A DNA stretch of 64,000 nucleotides from Burhinus oedicnemus (GCA_008921705.1 VFFE01007081.1:339449-403448), one strand, 5' to 3'; positions 41,555 to 53,679 are shown, counted from the stretch's first letter. A program made the numbers and translations. Notes: generated by a model not told the origin, from the letters alone.

Positions 41555-41559
41555 ATAAG
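41555..41559. repeat. Left target-site duplication ATAAG
   Basis: ATAAG directly precedes the TGTCGTGG end of the LTR and is repeated exactly after its other end at 42149-42153. Confidence 0.88.
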
Positions 41560-41681
41560 TGTCGTGGCTTAACTAAGCAACTAAGCACTACGCAGCCACT
41601 CACTCACTTTCCTCCTGGTGGGATGGGGAAGAGAATCGGAAGACTAAAAGTGAGAAAACTCATGGGTTGAGATAAAGACAG

Positions 41682-41687
41682 TTTAAT
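41682..41687 (-). promoter_or_regulatory. LTR polyadenylation signal ATTAAA
   Basis: ATTAAA on the minus strand, about 185 bases downstream of the TATA box and about 120 bases before the LTR end. This is the position expected at the end of the R region. Confidence 0.7.
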
Positions 41688-41866
41688 AGGTAAAGCAAAA
41701 GCTGAGTGCACAAGCAAAGCAAAACAAGGAATTCATTCCCTGCTTCCCACCAGCAGGCAGGTTCAGCCATCTCCAGGAGAGCAGGGCTCCATCACACGTA
41801 ACCATTACTTGGGAAGACAAACGCCATAACTCTGAACATCCCCCTCTTCCTTCCTCTTCCCCCTGC

Positions 41867-41872
41867 TTTATA
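41867..41872 (-). promoter_or_regulatory. LTR TATA box
   Basis: TATAAA on the minus strand inside ATGCTCAGTATATAAAGC, preceded by a degenerate CRE (TGACATCA). It marks the U3 promoter of the solo LTR. Confidence 0.75.
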
Positions 41873-42148
41873 TACTGAGCATGATGTCATTTGGTATGGG
41901 ATATCCCTTTGGTCACTTGGGGTCAGGTGTCCTGGCTGTGTCGCCTCCCAACTTTTTGTGCACCCCCGGCCTACTCACTGGTGGGGTGGTGTGAGGAGCA
42001 GAAAAGTCCTTGACTCTGTGTAAGCACTGCTCAGCAGTAACGAAAACATCTCTGTATTATCAACACTGTTTCCAGCACAAATCCAAAACACAGCTTCATG
42101 CTAGCTGCTATGAAGAAAATTAACCCTACCCTGGCCAAAACCAGCACA

Positions 42149-42153
42149 ATAAG
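42149..42153. repeat. Right target-site duplication ATAAG
   Basis: Exact copy of the five bases at 41555-41559, directly after the CAGCACA end of the LTR. Confidence 0.88.
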
Positions 42154-45100
42154 CTATGTCTGGAAGTACATTATTGGGTTTCATGCCATGCAGTCATTCT
42201 AAGACATGCTCCACTAGCATACTGATCCTAGCAATTTGGGCCTTAATGCTTAATTACATCACAGCCATGGGACAGTAACTGAAGTAACTGGATAGAGCTG
42301 TAGTCAAAATCTAGACTCAGCAATGTGAGGTTAATTAGGTAGGACTATAAAAGAAATGAGTCTGATAAAAAACTATTGTAGCTTAAATGCATACTTTTTC
42401 ATTTTTTAAGTGGCAGTTCAATGAGGTGAGCTGCAATCACTTCTCTTGCCTCATTTCTGGAAAGGAAAAGGCTCAGGAGAGCTAGGCATTGTGTCAGCTG
42501 AGTATCAGGCTACCTGGATCCCACCTCAAATTCATTTGACCACAAAAACAAACTCTACACAGAAGAAGAGGAGAATCAACTCAGATGAAGAGAAAAATCA
42601 CCTTTAGTTTATCCTTTAATTTGACTGCAAAATTCTGACAGGAAGTTCCTGAGAACTGCCAAGAATGTAGTTCACAAAAGCAATGAAAATACTTTTCTAA
42701 CCTAAGCTCATTGAAACAGATTAAAAAATTAAAAACAAAACAAAACACTTCTATTAAGATCAATTCAGCCAGAAAGGAACAATTTTTTGCTTTGCTAGCA
42801 AAATACTTGTGAATGGTTCAGCTGAAATGACACACTCCCATTGAAAATTTCAGAGTGGTAACAACTAGAGTTTCTGCCCAAAAATCCCCAAAGAAGTGGC
42901 AATGCTTGGGCTTTGGTCCTAAAGCACATCAGGTACCAATAGTACAGATGATTGAATTACAGCCTCTAGGAATCTTCCTTTTTCAATTACTGGTGTAGAT
43001 ATAGCCAAAATGTCCAAGGGTTGTTTGCATCTAAGCTCAATGTTCTGGAAAGGCAGGCTACACTTATTACAAGGCTGACTTGATGTGCTAGGATATTACA
43101 GTGAACTAATTTATTTGATTTAAGCACATCTCTGTTTCTCTTAGTAAACAGTCCCAGTGAACTACTAATTCCATATAATCCCACTCATGACAAAAAATTT
43201 GACCTGCTCAAAAATAAAGACTCCCTCCCTTTCAGAGATACATATGTAGTTTTAAAAAGTCATGGGTTTTTTCCCCAATCCTCTTTTAAATAATGAGACG
43301 AGACTTGCTTTGGGTGATTTTTCTGGAGTAACAGATTCTGACATTCTAATGTCCTGAAACTGTAAAAATATTACATTCTAACATTCATCTGAATCTTTGC
43401 TGAGTTTCATCCCATTTATTTTAGGTGGGCATGACTTGAATCAGTTGACTTGTTCTTCCTGTTATACAGTGTTTGTAATCTTCAAGTACTTAGTCTTATT
43501 CCCTTCTAGTAAACAAATTCTTGGTGTATGGTTATATTAAAGTCTCCTATCATGCCACTATAGAAGAATCATTTTGTTGCTCCTCTCCAAAATTGGAATT
43601 CCTCCAACTTTTTGAAACGTTTCTGGTGTTATTTTAATTAATATTGTTATTTAGGTGGAGAATAGACTTAGACATGTGAAAGAAAAAAATAGTTTTCATG
43701 GGCAATGAAAAAATGTTTCTGGGAATTCTGTCCAAAGTCATCAATTTCTCCTTGGCTGTGATTCTGATACACTATTTGACATCTTTCCTGGATCACCAAA
43801 GATGCCAAATATTTCCATTCTACTGAATTTTGAGTTTTTCATAATGACTTCACTTAAAGTATTCAGCAGAGGTATTTTTCTAATTTTGTCACACAAAAAA
43901 GTGTGACTTCTTGTCACTCTAATATCAGTAAAGTGAAGAGTTTCCACATGTTCCTTGGAAGATGTTTTACAGTAAGGCAGTGTGTACATTGACAAGATAT
44001 ACACTGGTATTATACAATTGTGGTTTGGATGAAGTTTAGTAAAAAACTTTTTTCTTGTCTAGGTTTATGTTTTCCTCCATTTTATTTCAGAAAACTGTTA
44101 TATAAGCTTTAAAATAAAAATGCAACAATCTGTAAAAGGGGAAAAAAAGGTAATGATACCTTTTTCAAATACTGTTTTTTTCTCCTTCTCCTGTGTATGC
44201 ATGGGTCTTAGTGACAGGTTCCTTTTTCATTTCTGACTATCCCACAAGAAGGAACAGCTCTGAGAACAGCGAAGTAATTCTGCAGTGCTCAAAGTTGAGA
44301 ACTTCCCTCCACATTTCTCTGACCTCTAGAAATACCAGGCTATTTCTATCAAAGATTGCAGTTCAGCCTTCCTTAATTTTAGTTCAGAGCAGCCAGAACA
44401 GTGCTGGTCGACGGGAAGGCCCAGCCATCCTATCATATCTATGAAATGGAAGAGACTGGACTGACTTGTGCAATTAGACAAAAAAACTCCTGTGAAGGAC
44501 AGAGAGAACAAACAACAACGAAAGCTGGTGCCGTTCTCCCTTGCTGCAATTCCCTCACCCCTTCAAAGTTTCTCAGGATGTTCTGAAGGAGCAATCAAGG
44601 GGTAGCTGGCAACCCGGCTGCATCGTATCAAGTGGGGAGTGAGAAGACAGAAGAGCTATCAGATATGGAAACAGTGTGCTTATATTTCTTGAGATGTAAA
44701 TATAATCTATAAAACTTGTTGTCCAGAAGTTCAAAACCTAACAAAGGACAGTAATGAACATCTTCAACACTGAACCACCAAATTAAATGTGACATTAATG
44801 GGAACCATTTAATGCAGTTCAGCTCTGCTTTGATGGTCGTTTTAATTAGATTGCTGCTGTGCTGAACTGGAAAGCGGCTAAAAGCACCAGAAAAACATGG
44901 CTTGCAATACAGAACCTCATGAGATGTTGCTGGACCCCAATTTGCATGTATAATTAATAAGATATGTCTCTCTCTGGGCACCTCTTATAGGAGTGTAATT
45001 TGATTCAGGTGTCAGGCGAACACATGGGTATTCACCGGCAACTCTCTGGCCTATGATCTGAGAACAAGGGCCTTTTCCTCTGATGGGCTGTAGCGGTGGG

Positions 45101-48100
45101 ATGCTGTGACTACTGTGACAGTCTCTCCCTGATTACGGGGCTAATAGGTAACTGGTATGTTGATTTAAAAGTCAGATGCTTGTCACTGCAGGTGTGGACA
45201 AGAAGGTTAGGTGAATTTTAATGGCAAGAAGGGGGAGGGTTACAAATACCTCTCAAAAGCAATCAAAATTCCAGCAGAACTAGAGCCTTCCACAAGAAAT
45301 ATTATCCTACTCAATTTGTTTGATCTTGTATGTAGGACATCATTCCTTCTCTAGCTTTGCAGAGAACTAAGGATGTTGAAGTCCAGCCTCCTTTGAACTC
45401 GAAAGGAAAAGAGGAAGGACAGTAATTCTTCTATGACTGCATTACATAGACACTATTGAATGGCTTTGAAATGGTAGGAAAAACAAAACTTAAAAGGCTT
45501 AATACCTCAAAAGGGAAACAGCACCATAAATTTATCATTTCAAGTATATGTCTCGTCACTAACTCTTTAGAAATACATGCACATATTGCAATTTACCATA
45601 TAATATTTGACTGTCAAAAAGTTTTGAAGTCGGTCTAGCTCCAACAGTTGAGGCATTAAACAAACAGAATTTACTTCAACATTCTCTGTTATCCAGAATG
45701 TTCTGGTATTGGCAGTCCACAGGCAATGGCTTTTACTGTAAAGCCCCTCTACTGTAATAAACATGGTTTAAGGAACTCCCATCTTCCTCCACACACACAT
45801 AGGAAAGCAAAGATCAGCTCAGTAATAAATAAGAATGAGACTGAAAATAAAATGAGTAATTTCAGATACCTCCACTGCTGTGCCTTGTACTCGTCACCCA
45901 GCCTCAGCAAGGGCTCAGTAGGAATTATGAGCAAAGACTCCTGGAGAATAAAGCTGGCCATGCAGTGGAAGTGTTAAAAAAATATCCTGAATGCTCTTTC
46001 ATTAAAAAGAATGATGGAAATACAGTACAATCTGTTCATTCAAATGAGAATCAAGTCCATTTCAAATGCAGTATAAATAACAAGAGCTTCAAATTTCCCT
46101 TCAATATTGTCTTACGGAAGATACTGGATAAAATGTCCAAAATAAGTAGCAACATAGACCAGTTTGTCTGGAAAACTCTGTTAAAGCTGTCTCATAAAAC
46201 AAAACCAAAGGAAAAAGTAATGAAATTGAAAAGCTGGAAATGAGAGACAACGCAAAGAAGTGGTTGACTTGCTTTTTAAATACAATACTTAATTAAGTTG
46301 TAGAACTCCGTGTTGGAAGATACAAAGAGCTAGTTAGGATTCAGATACAAGAACTGAGCTGTTGTAGTTAACTAAGCCCCTTAAGTCTCATGAGATAAAT
46401 GAGAATATCATGCCATATATAAGGAAAGAGGAAAAATCAGAATAACTCCCCAATATGTATAATCAAATGTGGTCTGTACGATTTACTGGTCTGTGTGACT
46501 CATGATTCCTCCTTAACGCTCAGTAAAGTCCATACTCTGTAAGGGTCTCTTTCTGCTACAAACCTGCATTCAGTGTTTTTACATTGCTTAGTATTTCATT
46601 TCAGGCCAGGAGTGCACTTCTGAAGCAAATGTCCCCATCGTCTCCAGAACCCCACTGCACACCTCGTTCTGTGAGCAGTGACACCAAGACCCTCTCCGTT
46701 TTTATGGAGTGCACTTGACAGCACTTGACTGTGGCTGTGCACCTGTCATCCCAAGTTCCCCCGTCATGTGAACAGACTTCAGATGACAGGAAAAGACATG
46801 ATGAGGGAAGGTCTGCAGAGCAGATGGCAATGAGGGCCAGTGAGATGAACTGCTTGGGCATGCTACAGGCAGCAACTTAAACACATCCATAGTGGGTTAA
46901 GAAAAATAGCAATCTTCTGGAGATGTATTGGGGCAGGAGCTTCAGCTTTTGCATATCCCACACCAAAGATCCTGTTTATAGAAGGCAACACTGTCATCTT
47001 GCTAGCAATTTGCTAGGTACCACAAGTCTAGTTGTTTAGTCTGTTGGCCCCTCTCATCTACTCTTCTTTCTTCTCTTTCCCCATTCATTGTCTTTTTTCT
47101 TGCCCATTTGCATGTGCCTTTGCCAGAAGGCTCCCTGCTTTCTGATTTTCTTGTCTCTTTTCCACTCACTGTGCTTCTGCAGAGGATGCAGAGTTGAAGG
47201 AAATGTGTGATGTACACATGTCATTATAGTGTGACCCCCAGAAAGAAACAAAAAGAAGTAGTTGTTCACTTCAAGAAGGGAGTAGTAATTATTCTGCTGT
47301 GAGTAAAACTGAAGTAAAGGTTTGAATTGCATTGTAATCTTTAAGATAAAAGAACATTTGCACAGCAATTGATATTTTCCTGGCATAAACCCCTAAATCC
47401 TCCATTTATATGTTTTTGCCTTATCTCTTCATCTTTCCAAATCCCTCCCATTTGAGTTCTCCTGGCTTCAGGTCTGTTGGATAAATAATAAATCATCTAC
47501 ATGAAGTGCATTATAAACCCAACCAAATATCACCTGAACTACTGAAAGGAGTAATATGTGTGTGATCATCAGACTAGCAGTTGAAATCACCATTCAGTTA
47601 AAAGCTGTGTACATTATACCATTGATTAATTTATTTGAACACTTAGATCCACATTTTGACCTGCATGTCAGCCTGGAGGAGGAATTGCTAAAAGAAATGA
47701 ACCAGCATGGGAGTGCATCGCATAAATCCGTATATTATTGCAATAACATATTTTAGATTTTAAATAACTTGTCAGCATCATTTTTAAAAAGGCAGAAGAA
47801 AATGCAAACATCAGGCTGCCATACTTCAGATTTCTTCAGTTCATAGCTTGGCTATCTAAACTAAAACTTTGTCATTATTTAATTTGTTTTCTATGATTTA
47901 AATTACAGTTTTTGCATGTAATGGCTAACTTAGATCAGTGTTTCAGGAGATTTTTGCTCCCCTTGCGTGTCCTTTTTCCAGAAGGATTTCCCTCTGTACA
48001 CTGTCTTACCTGGAGAAGTTGTGTAACTTGGATTAACCCTATCAGCAACTGAAGGGACAGGCGGCAACAAGGCAAATGATGAGGCAAGTGCACTTGACCA

Positions 48101-49157
48101 ATACTGAAGAAGGTTGGACAGTGTTAGTCCCGGTAAGTAAAATGACAGACAGTCGGGGGCACTGGAACAGGAGAGTTAACCCCAAAGAAAAGAATTTACC
48201 AGCCCTATACGAGCCCGTAATTAGAAAACAGGGATAAGTGCGGTTTCCATGTCTGGAGGAGAATGGAGGCTGACTGTGAATAACTGGAAGAGGTTTTTGT
48301 GGCTGCAGATGCAAAACAAGAATTTCAGAGGAAGCAGGCTGTAGAACAACACAGGTATGATCTGGCAGACACCCTGCAAAAAGCTCAGCTATCGTCCCTG
48401 TCAGTGCCACTCATGTTTGCAGGCAGACCTTTTGGTAAAGAGGACTGAAAATTCACCTACATCAGAAGGCGACCTCCACCTCTCAGCTGCCTTTTCTTGC
48501 AAGTGCTGATGTGACGTGTTGTAAACTATACTCCAATAACATTTCCTGAAGAAACACAGCGGTAGGTGGCAGTAGTTTGTGGGGTTTAGCACTCGTGCAT
48601 TTAGTTTAATTGTGTCAATTTTGGAGCATTTGCAATAAATGAGGAAAATATCTACATTTGGCATCTAGCAGAGGATCTAATCATGTAACTACAAACTTCT
48701 GCCAGGAGATGAATACCTGTTGGTCAATATATACATATTCTGTATACTTCAAGGCATGTTTTAGTAAGCTGTTTTGTCACATTGACATAATTAGAGGAAG
48801 CTATCAAAGCCCTGAGCTAGGAATTGTCTATTTTCTGTAAATGCTGCAAACCTATGCAAAATTCAAGAAAATCATAGGCTTTCCAGTTAATTATGGTGAA
48901 TTATGAGCATTCCACATCTGGAAAATGCCCTTCAAGCTAAACTGTTATCTAACAATTTTATCCAACTGAATCTGTTTTCTTCTGACCAGTGTTAGCATAT
49001 TGGTAAATGTAATGTCCAAGATTGCAAGAAACAGAGAAATATAAACATAGATGTAAACATCTGTGTGTGTGTGTCCCCGAATACACATATTTTTTCAAGT
49101 AATAGTTTTGTCATATGAAGTTTAATGATAAACAAACATAGCCTTTTAATGTGTATT
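42154..49157. other. Unannotated non-coding stretch
   Basis: About 7 kb with no recognisable gene. A segment at 44780-45190 has the texture of a conserved non-coding element. A non-coding exon candidate is at 47982-48132. A short TG run lies at 49062-49074. The 117- and 122-codon minus-strand frames (44628-44981 and 48042-48410) do not resemble known proteins. Confidence 0.6.
47982..48132 (+). other. Weak candidate non-coding exon
   Basis: A long pyrimidine tract ending in ttttccag (47980-47981) and a donor-like CCCG|GTAAGTAAA (48133) bracket 151 bases. All three frames contain stops, so if spliced it would belong to a non-coding RNA or an untranslated region. Splice-like pairs arise often by chance, so confidence is low. 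Confidence 0.12.
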
Positions 49158-49449
49158 TGTCACGGGATGGAAGTATCAGACACAGTTATGATTCAGCAGC
49201 AGTTCAGTTTTATTTGTGATTTGAGGCAGATCAAGGGATTGAGTTCTAGCAGCGCTTAATCATTAACTGAGTTAAAGATTTGCAAAGTGATTTAACTAAA
49301 TAAATGAACAGCTACTTGATTACAGATTCGAAGATAACAAGATTCACACCAACTTACTATAAGGTATCCCAAACCAATACATATATATATGAAAGCAAAG
49401 CACAAATTTCAGATTTATATAAATATACATATAAACAAAGCATATGAGC

Positions 49450-49485
49450 ACGCACACACACACACTTACACAAACACGCACACGC
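49450..49485. repeat. Imperfect (CA)n microsatellite
   Basis: A CA-rich run with a few interruptions (cacacacacac, acacaaacacgcacac), inside the CpG-dense insertion. Confidence 0.8.
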
Positions 49486-49486
49486 C

Positions 49487-49517
49487 GCAGTTTATAACTG
49501 CTGAGATCGAAGATCTC
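49487..49517. repeat. Two adjacent perfect short hairpins
   Basis: GCAGTT-TAT-AACTGC (49487-49501) is followed after one base by GAGATC-GAA-GATCTC (49503-49517). Both have 6-bp perfect stems and 3-base loops. They sit near the presumed promoter of the LTR-like insertion. Confidence 0.85.
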
Positions 49518-50994
49518 TTAATATCGCACTACTTATTGAGTCAGCGGGTACCCCTTTTAACTCCTACATGTGCACAGAAAATGGAAGAACATCCACATCC
49601 ATAAAGCTAAAGCATACAAACACATAAATAGAGAGACGGATGGAAAGAGAGGCTAGCCTATAGTTAAAATTTCCCTTCTGAGCTAGAGTAAATACTCACA
49701 ATGAATCGGCATTCCTCAATGGGCGATAGTTGAGGCTCGAGAGGGATTGTCTCACCCTGGCCTTTAGTCCTCGCGAATTTTACCTGACAGGGGAGGTACT
49801 GGCCACAGCCCCCTGCTATCCAGAAGAGCTCAAAGGGTCTTCACTAGAATCGCTACTTATAGGATCCGAGATAATTGACTTTTGTCAGGTACGTTTCCAC
49901 TCCAGCCCAGCCTGGACAATGGAGTAGTCCAGTACTTTCCATTGGTTACACAAGCCCAGGACTTGTTAGGATTTGTGGTCCTGGTACCCCCCTCTCTGTG
50001 GCCACGATCCATATGTTGTCAGGAGTGATCGATTATAGTTATTATCTTCAAACGGCAGGAGCCATGGGAACCAGGTACACTAAGAGGTTGCCGTAGTGTT
50101 CTGCTCCATTGCTCTCCACCATTTCTTCCTTTAATGTTAGACCATTCTGTATTGTTCCGGTCATGGCATCATTATGTGGCCCAGGTGGGGAGGGAATCAC
50201 ACCAAGTATCGAGAGGCCTGAGAGTGGCGGGGCGGGGTTGCACCACCACAATGTTCAACACCAGTACCAATGTAAGGTCATCTTTAAAAAGCTTAAAAAA
50301 CTCCATTAGTGATGAGTACCTAGAAACTATTGCATATATGAGTATTGAGCCGTTTAGCAAAGGAGAAAGACTGAATAGTGCCTGGCTTTGGCCACCCCAC
50401 TGGCCTAGGTAGTGACTGGTTCATTACGGCTGATGAAGCACTTATGGTATAAAACATCCTTCAGTTGGATGGTTTTCTCCTGCTCTTTCATCTCTCTTTT
50501 ACACCTTGCACTGCCAGTGGGCTGCTGCCCATAGCGAGAGCATCCTAGTTTGAAGTTTCTTTTCCCTCACACAGTTTTTCTTGTGCAAAACCAGTAAGAG
50601 AGAAGACAAATCAGTATACTGGGTTGACAGCAGCTCAGCAGACAACCAGCAAATCCCGGCTTTGGCAAAGCGAGCAGCCCAGTGGAGCCCCGAGGGTCAA
50701 TGTCAGACCATGCTTTCTTCACTATTTGCATTTGCTTACAAAAGCACACGAACGGGAGAAATTGGGCAGTGATTGTCTCTACTCACGCATGCGGTCGGCA
50801 GTAGGCAGAGGACAGTAAATTAAACAAAATGTGTAGCCTATGATCTCTACTCCCTGCCTCAGGATAAAGCTTACAGAAGATTTTTGTTGATAGGGTATAT
50901 GTACACTGGGAGAAACTGTCCATTTCAGTAACACGTTTCCTTTGAGCATCTCAGAGAAGTCTACAGGTATTGATTAAACTTCATAATGCTCCTA

Positions 50995-51128
50995 AAGTAT
51001 CTCAGATTTCTGTTCTTATATAACAGATGAGTAGCCTGAAGGGCAGAGAGAAGTTTTGCCCAAGGTCATAAAATGAGACATTGACAGGATTAGAAATAGG
51101 TCTCAGAAATCATGGTATGAGTCTTGCT
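50995..51128 (-). mobile_element. MIR-like SINE fragment
   Basis: The plus strand reads ACAGATGAG, then a GGGCAGAGAGAAG block, then TTGCCCAAGGTCAtA, and ends near AATAGGTCTCAG. This is the order of the complement of the MIR core and its flanks (ACAGATGAGG, GCACAGAGAGG, TTGCCCAAGGTCACA). MIR is an ancient SINE found across amniotes, so a decayed copy in a bird is expected. The match spans about 90 bases. Confidence 0.75.
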
Positions 51129-52830
51129 TAAATATAGTGCCTCTCAAGAGCAAGAGGGCATATACTGCAATCATGGTTTACATTTCCCAAAGCTTTCCTG
51201 TATGAAATATCCTACAACAACAGACAGAATGCAGAAGAAAATGTGCAGTATAATGCAGAGGCATTTTATGAGATTGTGAGAGGTTTCCAGCCCAATTGTT
51301 TTTATTCATTTTAAATAAGAGGGAAAGATCAGCAAAAAACAGAATGAAAAACAATCAAGCAGTTCTGTTCCAGCTAATAAATGACAATAAGAATCGGGAA
51401 AGGATATGTCACTTTCATCTGCCACAATTTTTCTTTTATTTGCCAAACGTCATACCTAGGGAAACATGAATGATATGAGGATATCTATCTTCCTGTTCAT
51501 GACAGAATTACCTTAGGCAATTTCCAGCTAAATTGCCAGAGCTGGTTGAAATGTTTTCGATAAAGAAATTGAAAATGTTTGCAGAATATTTTTATACCTG
51601 TATAGAGAATTAAAGTGGATGTACTCTTTTTTCCTTGTCCCTTTTACCCTTTCCCCCTCCTCTCTTCCCTTTCTACTTGTAAGTTGGATGAAAAAAGATA
51701 AAAGGGATGAAGAAAGTGAGGAAAAAGAAAAAGAAGAGGATCTGGATAAAAAAAGGGGCACAGGATTTTGAACATTATAACAAGCAGTCAAAAAAACACC
51801 AAACCCTCCAGAAATGAAATATTCCGGTAATTAACGTCTCAAAGTCAAGTTTTGCAATTGCATTCACATCTAAACCCAACAAAAAGTGTCTGGCTATCTT
51901 AATCTGAAGCCAAAAACATAAATCAGTAATGTTGCAAGTTTTCTTTTTCTTGCTATACAATTTTTTCAGAAAAATGATCGCTTTGATAATACAATAGTAC
52001 AGTGAAAATTTTGGTATTACCCCCTTCAGTATGATTATTGGGTGTCATTCTCCTCTTAAATTTAAATTTAGATTCTTGTCCTAAAACATGCAAAATGTAT
52101 ATTAAAGCTTATGAATTGAGAGAAGTTCTGCCAGTGCTTCCAAGTTTTCGAAAACAGTGGATGTGACTCACCACTCTATTAAACCACTATAACAGAGTGA
52201 TGAATCAGGCCCAGTGTTTTAAATATGGCTCTGTTTCTGGAGACTGCAGCAACATCTGCAGATCTGACTTTGGGTAAATCCAGTAAGTGATTTCCATTAG
52301 TTTTAGGACAGCCCAGCCTGCAGCCTCCCTTGGGGCTGGATGCTGCCTTTACGAGGGACTGAATCCCACTAGCATCATGTTGCAGGATCTCTCACTGAGC
52401 AGCAGCTACAATCAGTGCTCCATATCCTCCATGGCTCTCCACCTATGTTTGGGGTATTCCAAAAAAGCAAGCCGCAGTGAATCTGCAGTGCTGTATTAGG
52501 CTCATAGCTTCTCAGGAATAATGCAGGGGAGCAAGACTTAAAGGCTAGTGGGACACAGTGACACTCCTGCTCCCTCCTGCCCTTGTATTTCCATGCCCAG
52601 TTTCATTGTTTGTGCTATTTTCTATTCAAGTTTGCACATAAGCACTTCAAAAACAATTGCCTTTTTATTTTAATCCAACTGGAATAAGGAAATTCTTCTT
52701 CACATTACCCAGGCCACTTGCAAAAGAAAAAAAAATTGGTTTGCATTACTTATTTATTGTACCATTTGTGATAAAGTTGTGAGAACCACCAAGGGGACTA
52801 GAGATCGGAGCACATGTTGTAGGATAAAAG
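51129..52830. other. Unannotated stretch with pyrimidine/purine block
   Basis: About 1.7 kb without a gene. Its only notable part is the pyrimidine tract followed by a purine tract at 51624-51744. Confidence 0.6.
51624..51744. repeat. Pyrimidine tract followed by purine tract
   Basis: About 57 bases of almost pure C/T (51624-51680) are followed, after a few bases, by about 60 bases that are almost pure A/G (51683-51744). The halves are partly complementary (cccttttaccc against gataaaaggga), so an imperfect hairpin or triplex-prone structure is possible. Confidence 0.7.
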
Positions 52831-53210
52831 ACTGGGTTTTCTTAGCTTGAAGAAGAAAAGGCTAAGGGAGATCTAATTGCTATTGTCAGCTCCCTAAAGG
52901 GCAGGATATGGAAAAACAGAGTCTTCCCAGAAGTGCACAATGAAAAGACAAGAGGTGACAGTCACAAGTTTCTGGGAAATTTCAACTGGATGCAAGGAAA
53001 AAATTCACAGTGAGGGTGGTTCAATGAAGGAACAGGTTGCCCGGAGAATCTGGGTATCTCCATCCTTGGAGGTTTTCAAAGCTCAACTGGGAACAGCTCT
53101 GTGCAACCTGATCTGACATTGAAGTTAGCCCTGCTTTGAGCAGGGGCTGGACAAGATGACTCCAAAGAGTTCCTTCAACATAAACTGTGCAATAATTATT
53201 CTATGGTAAT
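52831..53210 (+). mobile_element. CR1 LINE 3' end (older copy)
   Basis: The plus strand runs through the usual CR1 order. It has actgggttttcttagcttga, gaagaaaaggctaaggg, gatctaattgc, then the coding tail around ttcacagtgagggtggttc, then ggaggttttcaaagctcaac and ccctgctttgagcagggg, and ends near ttattctatgg. About 380 bases remain. Many substitutions and small indels relative to the copies at 37021 and 62648 indicate an older insertion, and no frame is usable. Confidence 0.9.
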
Positions 53211-53649
53211 GCACCTGAGCATCATTCTGAACCTGAAAATAAGTAAAGCTGAATTCTCTTTAAAGTCCCCTTTGTTTTCTGCTTATACCATGAATATACT
53301 TTCTTGCAAAGAGCACAGTAGTAGGAGAAGTTATTTTATAAAGCGATAACAGGAGCAATAAAGGTTTTATAGCTTCTGCTTTTACTAAACCCAAGCATTA
53401 CCTACATGGCTTTCAAAATAGATATTCACAGCAAAAACATCGCCACTTTGAAACTTCCTTTGACTACCACCACCTTTTATTTCTAATCAACATAAGGAGC
53501 TTATCAAAACTTAGCAGTAAAACAGGTAATGAATCCCCAGGCAAAGTATAATGCAAGCAGGAGTCAATTAGAAAAGGAAAAGGTGAACTTGCAAAGCTGT
53601 CCTTATGGAAATCTGCATCCCTGACTCTGTAAATGAGGGCTTCAGAAGC

Positions 53650-53679
53650 AGCTTTGGCTATCAGCTTTGGCTATCAGCT
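53650..53679. repeat. 13-bp tandem duplication
   Basis: agctttggctatc is repeated twice in tandem and followed by a partial third copy (agcta). It looks like a recent replication-slippage event. Confidence 0.9.

Larger units (their letters stand above)
41560..42148 (-). mobile_element. Solo LTR of an avian endogenous retrovirus
   Basis: A 589-base LTR in reverse orientation. On the minus strand it begins TGTGCTGGTTTTGGCC and ends in a CCACGACA terminus, so it has TG/CA ends. Within it are the promoter block (41866-41920), a TATA box, an ATTAAA polyadenylation signal and a U5 of about 120 bases. The family is one I recognise as widespread in bird genomes. The 5-bp target duplication is the length usual for ERVL-type elements, but I cannot assign a subfamily name from sequence alone. 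No internal gag, pol or env lies alongside, so recombination between two LTRs has probably removed it. The sequence is well preserved. Confidence 0.95.
49158..50814 (-). mobile_element. Putative LTR-type insertion, CpG-dense
   Basis: From TGTCACGGG at 49158 to GAGGACA at about 50814 the sequence has many CpG dinucleotides, unlike both flanks. Its ends read TGTC and GACA. On the minus strand there is a TATAAA in the short palindrome at 49487-49501, then an AATAAA signal near 49208, about 50 bases before the CCGTGACA end. That layout fits an LTR with a long U3. A plus-strand TATAAAA also occurs at 50449. No gag, pol or env motif is recognisable. The right boundary is uncertain: AATGTGTA occurs just outside both sides (49148-49155 and 50828-50835). 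I cannot name the family. Confidence 0.5.

Noticed and set aside
48042..48410. 122-codon minus-strand open frame
   Set aside because: The composition is random (Cys/Leu/Pro/Ser-rich), there are no motifs, and the signal is not supported by splice sites on that strand.
50048..50360. Possible retroviral coding remnant in the CpG-dense insertion
   Set aside because: The frames (62-67 codons) show no protease, reverse transcriptase, integrase or envelope motif, so I do not call a gene.
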